DNA of 11,770 nucleotides. It comes from JBBTQS01 sp964627055. Lineage in GTDB: Bacteria; Patescibacteriota; Patescibacteriia; Magasanikbacterales; JBBTQS01. The DNA lies in assembly GCA_964627055.1 (NCBI GenBank), contig CAZVGV010000020.1, positions 1-11,770 of the forward strand. The letters are read 5' to 3'. The notes beneath the pieces are model-generated. The model was not told the DNA's origin, did no database searches, and saw only the letters and a list, made by a program, of their open reading frames with translations. Shown one piece after another: positions 5,784-11,440 of this stretch (position 1 is its first letter; each line of letters opens with the position of its first letter). Made by a program: the position numbers and the translations under genes.

Positions 5784-5853
5784 CCCCTGCTAAGAATCGA
5801 ACTTAGATATCAGGCTTAGAAGTCCCGCGTTCTATCCATTGAACTACAGGGGC
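5782..5853 (-). tRNA. tRNA-Arg (anticodon UCU)
   Basis: The gene has 72 bases and folds as a full cloverleaf. The acceptor stem is GCCCCTG/CAGGGGC and the D stem GTTC/GAAC around AATGGATA. The anticodon loop CTTCTAA has anticodon TCT. The T stem CTAAG/CTTAG closes the loop TTCGATT, and the discriminator is A at 5782. The anticodon stem CGGGA/GCCTG has a G-U pair at 28-42 and an A-G mismatch at 31-39 next to the loop. CCA is not encoded. It starts 12 bases after the glycosyltransferase stop. A possible promoter (TTGCGC, 18-base spacer, TAGGAT ending about 9 bases upstream) lies within the end of that gene, with low confidence. It decodes AGA/AGG. Confidence 0.93.
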
Positions 5854-5865
5854 AATACCAGCATC

Positions 5866-6765
5866 CTACACAATCAACACCCGTTCGCGCAACGCCGCAC
5901 GCCAAATCGCTGCTCGCTCAGCAAGCAAAAACCGAATCCACCGTAATTCCCATGCCGCACGAGCACGCACATGCGCATCCGGACTTTTGCGCTCGCGCAA
6001 TATCCACGGCAACCGCGCCACACGCTTTGCAAGCGCTCCGTACTTACGCGGCATGAGCACTGGCCCCCACATTGGTGCAGGATTATTGCGATCGCGTGAC
6101 AACGCATGACGACGCGCCAACCGCACCCACGCCGCAGATGAATCTGCATACGCAAGATCTGGCCAGACCTGCCCTGTTACTTGATGGAACACCACCGCCC
6201 GAGGCGCACGCGCTATCTCCCCGAAATGCCACATGCGCAATGCCAATTCCTTGTCCTCATACCGATCGAAGGTCTCATCAAATCCACCGATCATACGCAA
6301 TATGTCTGCGCGATATGCGCAGTTCCCTGACATAGGCCATGCTGCATCGGGATTTTCCACCACACGCTCATAATATGCAGGTGTATATCCATACGCACCG
6401 TACACCACGCGCCCAGTCACACCAACCACACGGTCATCCGTAAACTCTGCAACAAGATGCGCTAGCCAATCTGGTTCAGCGACACAGTCTGCATCAATGA
6501 AGGCAATAATTTCTCCACGTGCAACTGTGATACCTGCATTGCGTGCTGCGGAACGACCTGCATGTACAATGTGAACCCCAACAATCCGACCAGTTGCTGC
6601 TGTATTCTTTATGTACGCAGGAGTTTCATCTGTGCTTCCATCATCGACAACAATAATTTCAGCTGCAGGATACGTTTGCATCATGAGCGAGCCCACGCAT
6701 TGCATAAGTCTCTCCCCCGCATTGTACGCTGGCACGACAACTGACACTGGGATCCGTGTCGGCAT
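5866..6765 (-). CDS. Family 2 glycosyltransferase
   Basis: The protein has 299 residues. Its start ATG at 6765-6763 lies two bases after the recombinase stop (6770-6768), so it is cotranscribed with it. The N-terminal GT-A domain has SVVVPAYNAGERL (8-20), VVDDGSTDETP (39-49; nucleotide-sugar Asp41/Asp42), GRSAARNAG (70-78) and FIDADCVAEPDW (89-100; metal-binding DxD 91-93). SGNCAYRADIL (146-156), GGFDETFDRYEDKELALRM (160-178; general-base region ED 170-171) and VVFHQ follow. It transfers a sugar from a nucleotide donor to a cell-surface glycan or similar acceptor. The C-terminal hundred residues are Arg/Ala/Trp-rich and helical without a transmembrane segment, so it is cytoplasmic or peripheral. 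The acceptor cannot be deduced. No other glycan genes are nearby, and pairing with a Xer recombinase is probably positional. Confidence 0.93.
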   Translation of the reverse strand: MPTRIPVSVVVPAYNAGERLMQCVGSLMMQTYPAAEIIVVDDGSTDETPAYIKNTAATGRIVGVHIVHAGRSAARNAGITVARGEIIAFIDADCVAEPDWLAHLVAEFTDDRVVGVTGRVVYGAYGYTPAYYERVVENPDAAWPMSGNCAYRADILRMIGGFDETFDRYEDKELALRMWHFGEIARAPRAVVFHQVTGQVWPDLAYADSSAAWVRLARRHALSRDRNNPAPMWGPVLMPRKYGALAKRVARLPWILRERKSPDAHVRARAAWELRWIRFLLAERAAIWRAALRERVLIV

Positions 6766-6767
6766 AC

Positions 6768-7736
6768 CTACTTGGATTTACGATGAAACTTCTTGTGCAC
6801 ATCACGCAGCCCCGCATCAGTCACGTGCGTATAGATCTGTGTAGTCGTAATCGAACTGTGTCCCAACATATGTTGCACTGATCGAATGTCTGCACCATTG
6901 CGAAGCAAATCAGTTGCATAAGAGTGGCGCAACGTATGTGGTGTCACTGGTTTTGTAATTCCTGCGGCGCGAGCCATATTCTCAATGAGTCGCTGTACAG
7001 AACGCTCTGAAAGCGATGCACCATCCTTGTTGTCTGTGCGTGTCTTCGCCTTCTGTGCACGATCGTGGGATATGAACAGAAACGGATTCATATCCTTGCG
7101 CGCATCGAGATAACGCTTCAGCCAGAACCGTGCATGTTCTGAAATGAATGCGATACGCGATTTTCCGCCCTTACCACGCACCGTGAACTCATCGCGTTTG
7201 AGATTGATATTTTCCTTCGTTAGATGCGCGAGCTCAGACACACGCAGTCCACTGCAGAAGAGCAGCTCCACAATCGCCTTGTCTCGCAGCTGTGTGAGTG
7301 TGAGCCCTTGGTCCATGATATTCCCATGCGCGTCCTTAATCGGCGCCGATAACAACCGCTCCAAATCATTCCCATCTAGAAATGACACCTCGCGATCCGG
7401 CATCTTCGCCAACTCAATCTTCTCCGACCGCAATGTCATCACATCGCGCTTCGACAAATACTTGAGGAACGACCGCAATGCAATCAAATGATAATTCTGC
7501 GTGTTCTTCTTCAGCGGTTCACCATGTACATCCACAAGACGGTTGAGCCACAACCGATACGTGCGTACCATATCCCCCGTGATATCTCCTGGATCCTTGT
7601 CCCCCACGCACTCCACGAACCGCGACAAATAAAAATCATAGTTGCGAACCGTCCGAGGCGATCGCCCTCGTTCAATTTCACAATATTCTAGGAACTCGCG
7701 GATGTAGCGCGAAAGTACAGTTTTCTTTTCCCCCAT
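6768..7736 (-). CDS. Tyrosine recombinase, XerC/XerD type
   Basis: The protein has 322 residues. The N-terminal SAM-like core-binding domain (about 8-100) has SPRTVRNYDFYLSRF (26-40) and the C-terminal catalytic domain (about 115-315) follows. All catalytic residues are present: Arg165 in CSGLRVSELAHL, Lys192 in RGKGGKSR, His267/Arg270 in HTLRHSYATDLL, His293 in MLGHSSITTTQ and the nucleophile Tyr302 in IYTH. Length and the closing VTDAGLRDVHKKFH match XerC/XerD rather than phage integrases, so chromosome dimer resolution at a dif site is the likely role. XerC and XerD cannot be told apart from sequence alone. It is slightly long because of an insert around 222-240 (SHDRAQKAKTRTDNKDG). No SD precedes the ATG. 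The predicted promoter leaves a leader of only about 12 bases, so translation may be effectively leaderless. The gene is divergent from rpsO. Confidence 0.93.
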   Translation of the reverse strand: MGEKKTVLSRYIREFLEYCEIERGRSPRTVRNYDFYLSRFVECVGDKDPGDITGDMVRTYRLWLNRLVDVHGEPLKKNTQNYHLIALRSFLKYLSKRDVMTLRSEKIELAKMPDREVSFLDGNDLERLLSAPIKDAHGNIMDQGLTLTQLRDKAIVELLFCSGLRVSELAHLTKENINLKRDEFTVRGKGGKSRIAFISEHARFWLKRYLDARKDMNPFLFISHDRAQKAKTRTDNKDGASLSERSVQRLIENMARAAGITKPVTPHTLRHSYATDLLRNGADIRSVQHMLGHSSITTTQIYTHVTDAGLRDVHKKFHRKSK

Positions 7737-7755
7737 ACAAGCAATATTTGCTCGT

Positions 7756-7784
7756 ATTGTACGACACTAACACACAAAAAACAA
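7756..7784 (-). promoter_or_regulatory. Sigma-70-like promoter of the recombinase-glycosyltransferase operon
   Basis: On the minus strand TTGTTT (7784-7779), a 17-base spacer and TACAAT (7761-7756) give a start near 7749, about 12 bases before the ATG. A small inverted repeat, AGCAA-TAT-TTGCT at 7740-7752, covers the predicted start point and might bind a repressor. Its arms are only 5 bases. Confidence 0.6.
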
Positions 7785-7790
7785 CACTAT

Positions 7791-7819
7791 TTGACCAAAA
7801 ACAGATTTTCTGCTATAGT
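7791..7819 (+). promoter_or_regulatory. Sigma-70-like promoter of the rpsO-NYN-pnp cluster
   Basis: TTGACC (7791-7796), exactly 17 bases, then TATAGT (7814-7819) is the best promoter match in the window. It lies back to back with the recombinase promoter, the two -35 boxes being 6 bases apart. Start near 7826 gives a leader of about 60 bases that can fold. Confidence 0.75.
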
Positions 7820-7833
7820 TTGCTCATTAATTT

Positions 7834-7889
7834 ATACGCGGCTCGCGGTATGTGCACTGCGTCGCCTCGTTGAATAGAACGCACATATG
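7834..7889 (+). promoter_or_regulatory. Structured rpsO leader that can pair over the start codon
   Basis: TATGTGC (7849-7855) is the exact complement of GCACATA (7881-7887), whose last base is the A of the rpsO ATG. A competing pairing, TGCGT (7858-7862) with ACGCA (7879-7883), uses the same right arm. CGCG/CGCG (7837-7840/7844-7847) forms a small upstream hairpin. No SD is visible before the ATG. S15 represses its own mRNA through leader structures in several bacteria, so an autoregulatory site is a reasonable inference. Confidence 0.5.
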
Positions 7890-8231
7890 TTGGACCAAAA
7901 GGCCAAGGAACGCATTATTAAGAAATTTCAGACCCACGCTGGGGACACTGGAAGTGCAGAAGTGCAGATCGCGATTCTCACTGCTGAGATCAACGAACTC
8001 ATTGAACACTTGAAGGTCCACAAGAAGGACCACTCGTCCCGCCGCGGTCTTTTGCGCAAAGTTGGTCAGCGCCGCCGCCTTCTCCGCTTCCTCCAGCGTG
8101 AGAACAAGAAGAGCTGGGAAGATCTCGCAAAGAAATTGAAGCTCAAGTCGGCGAAGAACATGGAGGATTTTGAAGACGATTCTAAGCTCCTCGAAGATGC
8201 CGCAGACAACGACACCGAATCAGAGTCCTAA
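7887..8231 (+). CDS. rpsO: 30S ribosomal protein S15 with acidic C-terminal extension
   Basis: The protein has 114 residues. Residues 1-88 are a standard S15: DTGSAEVQIAILTAEINEL (20-38), HLKVHKKDHSSRRGLLRKVG (41-60) and QRRRLLRFLQ (61-70). These carry the His/Asp/Ser and Arg residues that contact the 16S rRNA three-way junction (helices h20-h22). S15 is a primary assembly protein of the 30S platform. The usual length is 88-90 residues. Here about 25 more follow, NMEDFEDDSKLLEDAADNDTESES, acidic and probably disordered. The ATG at 7887 keeps the conserved N-terminus (MLDQKAKERIIKKF) without extra residues. It is the first gene of the cluster, driven by the promoter at 7791-7819, with no recognisable SD. 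Its last 35 bases overlap the start of the NYN gene in another frame. Confidence 0.97.
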   Translation: MLDQKAKERIIKKFQTHAGDTGSAEVQIAILTAEINELIEHLKVHKKDHSSRRGLLRKVGQRRRLLRFLQRENKKSWEDLAKKLKLKSAKNMEDFEDDSKLLEDAADNDTESES

Positions 8232-8850
8232 ATCACGGACTCCGCAAGCAGCACCTGCTGCACACCCGCTGAAGCACCCGCATCAGCGGGTTGGTGTCTT
8301 TATTGATATCCAGAACCTCTACTACAGCGCCAAGAACTTGTTCGGAGCGAAGGTGAACTTCGGCAATGTAGTGAAGGCTGGAGTAGCGAACCGCCAACTC
8401 ATTCGAGCGATTGCGTACGTTGTCCGCACTGAATCCGGTGAAGAGCAGCCATTCTTTGAGGCGCTCTATAACCAAGGACTCGAAACTCGCGAGCGAGATC
8501 TCCAAACCTACTTCAGTGGCAACAAGAAGGCTGATTGGGATGTAGGCATCACCGTAGATGCAATTCGTATTGCGGAATTACTCGACGTAGTAATCCTGGT
8601 TTCAGGTGATGGCGACTATCTTCCGCTCGTTGAGTATCTCCAGAACCGCGGTCGTCAGGTAGAAGTTATGTCCTTCCGCGAAACGACCTCCACACGTTTG
8701 GTCGAGGCAGCAGATTGCTACACCGATCTCTCCGGAGATCAGCGCACATTCCTGATCCGAGACACGAGTCGTGGACCACGCATGCCGCGACGCACCAATG
8801 GACCACGTCCGATGTCCTCCCCACAATCCCCTATGTCTGATACTGCATAA
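8197..8850 (+). CDS. NYN domain (LabA/DUF88-like, PIN-fold) putative ribonuclease
   Basis: The protein has 217 residues from the ATG at 8197, which lies inside rpsO in another frame (35-base overlap). A TTG at 8170 is a less likely start. The first 30 residues are Pro/Ala/Gln-rich and probably disordered. The NYN domain runs from about 31 to 178. It begins RVGVFIDIQNLYY (31-43; Asp37 and Asn40 are family active-site positions). KADWDVGITVDAIRIA (111-126; Asp121), VVILVSGDGDYLPLVEYLQNRG (131-152; Asp138/Asp140) and VEVMSFRETTSTRLVEAADCYTDL (155-178) follow. These acidic residues would bind metal in a PIN-like nuclease site. Known relatives include LabA-type proteins and RNA-cleaving NYN proteins. 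The tail (190-217) is Arg/Pro-rich and could bind RNA. Lying between rpsO and pnp, it is best guessed to act in RNA processing or decay. Overlap without an SD suggests translational coupling to rpsO. Confidence 0.85.
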   Translation: MPQTTTPNQSPKSRTPQAAPAAHPLKHPHQRVGVFIDIQNLYYSAKNLFGAKVNFGNVVKAGVANRQLIRAIAYVVRTESGEEQPFFEALYNQGLETRERDLQTYFSGNKKADWDVGITVDAIRIAELLDVVILVSGDGDYLPLVEYLQNRGRQVEVMSFRETTSTRLVEAADCYTDLSGDQRTFLIRDTSRGPRMPRRTNGPRPMSSPQSPMSDTA

Positions 8851-8863
8851 CGGCACGAAGAAC

Positions 8864-8960
8864 ATTGTCCTGGGGTGCATGGATCGATGAAGTCTCACGC
8901 TTCTTCACTCCAGGATAATTGAAGACTCACACAACAGATTCATGCGAACCTGGCTTTTTT
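8864..8960 (+). promoter_or_regulatory. Hairpin leader of pnp with alternative pairing and a T-run
   Basis: Bases 8864-8877 pair with 8906-8919 over 14 positions, two of them G-U. Within the loop GAAG/CTTC can close a second stem. CCAGG (8910-8914) in the right arm is also complementary to CCTGG (8949-8953). That second segment is followed directly by C and six T's (8955-8960), so the two pairings exclude each other. No SD lies between the T-run and the pnp ATG at 8981. In Escherichia coli the pnp leader carries a long stem cut by RNase III and used by PNPase to limit its own synthesis. An equivalent processing or attenuation site is inferred here. Confidence 0.55.
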
Positions 8961-8980
8961 ATTGTCATTAATCTCCTAGT

Positions 8981-11212
8981 ATGATGGAAACCAAACGGTT
9001 TACTACGACCTGGGCAGGTCGTGAACTCACGGTTGAGCTCGGACGCTTTGCACAACAGGCGTCTGGTTCATGCACCGTGCAGTACGGCGAGACCACAGTA
9101 CTCGCTACAGCCTGCATGAGTGATTCTGTTCGTGACGAAATCGACTACTTCCCACTCATGGTTGAGTTCGAAGAGCGTCTGTATGCTGCAGGCAAGATCA
9201 AGGGTTCACGATTCATCAAGCGCGAAGGACGCCCTTCAGATGAAGCTGTGCTCTCTGGTCGCCTCATCGACCGTTCAATCCGCCCACTTTTCGACAAGCT
9301 GATGCGTAACGACATTCAGGTCGTTATCACCGTTCTCTCGCTCGACGGCGACAATGACCCGAACGTTCCTGCAATGATCGCAGCATCCCTCGCACTTACC
9401 ACGTCCGAAATTCCATGGAATGGTCCTATTGCAGGTGTACGCATTGGCCGCATGAACAACGAATGGATCATCAACCCTTCCTACAAGCAGCGTGAAGAAG
9501 GAGCCCTCGACCTCTTTGTTGCAGGTACAGATCAGAAGGTCACCATGATCGAAGCTGGCGCACGCGAAATTCCAGAAGCAACCATGATCGAAGCGATCGA
9601 TCTCGCTCGCGCACAGCTCAAGCCAATCATTGAGCTTATTGAACAGGTCCAGCAGGCAATTGGGGTTGTGAAGCGTGACCCAACCGCAAAGCTCTCTCCA
9701 GAAAAGCGTGCAGACCGCGAAGCACGTCTTGCTGTTCTCCAGAAATCACAGGAGTTCATGCACCGCATCGCAGACCAGTACATGTTCAGCGGCGGTCCTA
9801 AGTCCTACAAGCACGAGCGCAAGGCAGCCTTCTCCGCAATGGCTGCAGAACTCGAGAAGTACCTCATTGCAGAAGGCACAGAACCGAAGTTGCTCTCCTT
9901 CGCCCTCGCGCAAGTGAAGTACATTGTTGATGCAGAGGCTACGCGCGCTATTCTTGAAAAGGGTGTGCGTATCGACGGTCGCTCCCTCACTGATGTTCGC
10001 CCACTCAAAATCGAAGTTGGTGTACTCCCACACACGCATGGCACCGGTCATTTCATGCGTGGTGAAACACAGGTGCTCTCAGTCGTAACTCTCGGCTCCC
10101 CTGGAGATGAGCAGACACTCGACACCATGGAGTTCGACGCAAAGAAGCGCTACATGCACCACTACAACTTTCCTCCATTCTCTGTTGGTGAAGTGAAGCC
10201 AATGCGTGGACCTGGTCGTCGCGAAATCGGACACGGCGCACTTGCAGAACGCGCACTTGAGTACCTCATTCCACCGAAGGAAGAATTCCCATACACGATT
10301 CGTGTGGTTTCTGAAGTGCTCGGCAGCAACGGTAGCAGCTCCATGGCATCGACCTGTGGCTCCACACTCGCACTTATGGACGCTGGCGTACCTATCAAGA
10401 AGCATGTCGCCGGTGTTGCTATGGGTCTTGCGTCTGACGAACATGGTAACTGGAAAGTTCTCACCGACTTGCAAGATCTCGAAGATGGCGAAGGTGGTAT
10501 GGACTTCAAGATCACCGGAACTGTCGACGGTATCACTGCGATTCAGATGGATACAAAGACCGACGGACTTACACCAGAGATCATCGCACAGACATTTGCG
10601 CAGGCTCGTGATGGACGCATGAACATCATTACCCAAATGGCAGCGGTAATCCCAGCTGCTCGCCCAGATCTGTCACCTCATGCTCCACGCATCGAGACAA
10701 TTCAGATTCCAGTAGACAAGATCCGTGAAGTCATCGGACCTGGTGGTAAGGTGATCAACGAAATCATCGACAAGACCGGAGTACAAATCGACATCGAACA
10801 GGATGGTCGTGTCATGGTGACCAGCAACGATGCTGCAGGCATGACTGCTGCTCTCACAATGATCAAGAACATCGTTCGTGAAGTAGAAGCCGGCGAAATC
10901 TTCCTCGGCAAAGTCGTCCGCATCGAAGACTTCGGCGCATTCGTGAACTTGCTCCCGAACAAGGACGGCCTTGTACACGTCTCCGAAATCGACTGGCGCC
11001 GCATCGACCGTCCATCCGACGTCCTCAAGATCGGTGACGAAGTGAAGGTACTTGTAAAGGAAATCGACAACCTCGGCCGTGTGAACCTTTCCATGAAGGC
11101 ACTCAAGCCTAAGCCAGAAGGCTATGTAGAGGCTCCACGCGAAGACCGCGGTCCTCGCCCTCAGCGCCCAGGAGGCTTTGGTGGTGGTCGCCCTCAGCGC
11201 CCTCGCCACTAG
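8981..11212 (+). CDS. pnp: Polynucleotide phosphorylase (PNPase)
   Basis: The protein has 743 residues, within the normal range. PNPase degrades RNA 3' to 5' with phosphate, releasing nucleoside diphosphates, and works as a trimer in the cytoplasm. Domains in order are as follows. RNase PH 1 (about 10-150) has AAGKIKGSRFIKREGRPSDE and LIDRSIRPLFDK. A helical linker spans about 160-310. RNase PH 2 (about 320-540) has GVRIDGRSLTDVRPL, HFMRGETQVLSVVTLG, NGSSSMASTCGSTLALMDAG and LEDGEGGMDFK. KH (about 570-635) has GPGGK at 586-590. S1 (about 639-706) has GKVVRIEDFGAFVNL, and a Pro/Arg/Gly-rich tail covers 708-743. Asp502 and Asp508 match the catalytic Asp486 and Asp492 of the E. coli enzyme, though a third nearby Asp (490) is Gly. 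The start is ATG 8981, and ATG 8984 is equally possible since neither has an SD. It closes the rpsO cluster. Confidence 0.98.
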   Translation: MMETKRFTTTWAGRELTVELGRFAQQASGSCTVQYGETTVLATACMSDSVRDEIDYFPLMVEFEERLYAAGKIKGSRFIKREGRPSDEAVLSGRLIDRSIRPLFDKLMRNDIQVVITVLSLDGDNDPNVPAMIAASLALTTSEIPWNGPIAGVRIGRMNNEWIINPSYKQREEGALDLFVAGTDQKVTMIEAGAREIPEATMIEAIDLARAQLKPIIELIEQVQQAIGVVKRDPTAKLSPEKRADREARLAVLQKSQEFMHRIADQYMFSGGPKSYKHERKAAFSAMAAELEKYLIAEGTEPKLLSFALAQVKYIVDAEATRAILEKGVRIDGRSLTDVRPLKIEVGVLPHTHGTGHFMRGETQVLSVVTLGSPGDEQTLDTMEFDAKKRYMHHYNFPPFSVGEVKPMRGPGRREIGHGALAERALEYLIPPKEEFPYTIRVVSEVLGSNGSSSMASTCGSTLALMDAGVPIKKHVAGVAMGLASDEHGNWKVLTDLQDLEDGEGGMDFKITGTVDGITAIQMDTKTDGLTPEIIAQTFAQARDGRMNIITQMAAVIPAARPDLSPHAPRIETIQIPVDKIREVIGPGGKVINEIIDKTGVQIDIEQDGRVMVTSNDAAGMTAALTMIKNIVREVEAGEIFLGKVVRIEDFGAFVNLLPNKDGLVHVSEIDWRRIDRPSDVLKIGDEVKVLVKEIDNLGRVNLSMKALKPKPEGYVEAPREDRGPRPQRPGGFGGGRPQRPRH

Positions 11213-11233
11213 CCCACACAAACATTCTTCAAG

Positions 11234-11264
11234 CAAAACCCGCCCCAAAGGCGGGTTTTGTTTT
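11234..11264 (+). terminator. Intrinsic terminator after pnp
   Basis: An 11-bp perfect stem, CAAAACCCGCC (11234-11244) with GGCGGGTTTTG (11250-11260), has a five-base loop and is followed by TTTT. It begins 22 bases after the pnp stop. The A-rich left arm may let it work weakly on the other strand too. Confidence 0.93.
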
Positions 11265-11324
11265 CTGAAGAGACAAGAGCATCTTTCTGTCATTATTTTT
11301 TCTACAAGAGCTTTGATACATATC

Positions 11325-11352
11325 TATTTAAACATAAATATACGTTTAAATA
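11325..11352. promoter_or_regulatory. AT-rich inverted repeat upstream of the last gene (possible operator or UP element)
   Basis: TATTTAAAC (11325-11333) and GTTTAAATA (11344-11352) form a perfect 9-bp inverted repeat around ten A/T-rich bases. It ends 13 bases before the -35 box at 11366. The geometry fits a dimeric regulator's site, and the AT richness alone could act as an UP element. No T-run follows, so it is not a terminator. Confidence 0.45.
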
Positions 11353-11365
11353 TTGTCTGCATAAT

Positions 11366-11394
11366 TTGACATGTATCACCATACCAGTAATAAT
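11366..11394 (+). promoter_or_regulatory. Sigma-70-like promoter for the terminal orphan gene
   Basis: A perfect TTGACA (11366-11371) is followed by TAATAA at 16 bases or AATAAT at 17 bases (11388-11394). The predicted start near 11401 leaves a leader of about 40 bases containing AAGGA (11430-11434). Confidence 0.65.
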
Positions 11395-11440
11395 AGCCTG
11401 TGCTAGCACTGTCGCTGGCCCACAACACCAAGGATAAAGC

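Noticed and set aside
5542..5806. Overlapping small open frames on both strands between the malic enzyme and the tRNA
   Set aside because: They lie across the inverted-repeat element, have no SD, and the pairing arms explain their openness.
10079..10636. Long minus-strand frames within pnp (also 10673-11293)
   Set aside because: They are shadows of the PNPase frame, whose domains are conserved across the whole stretch.
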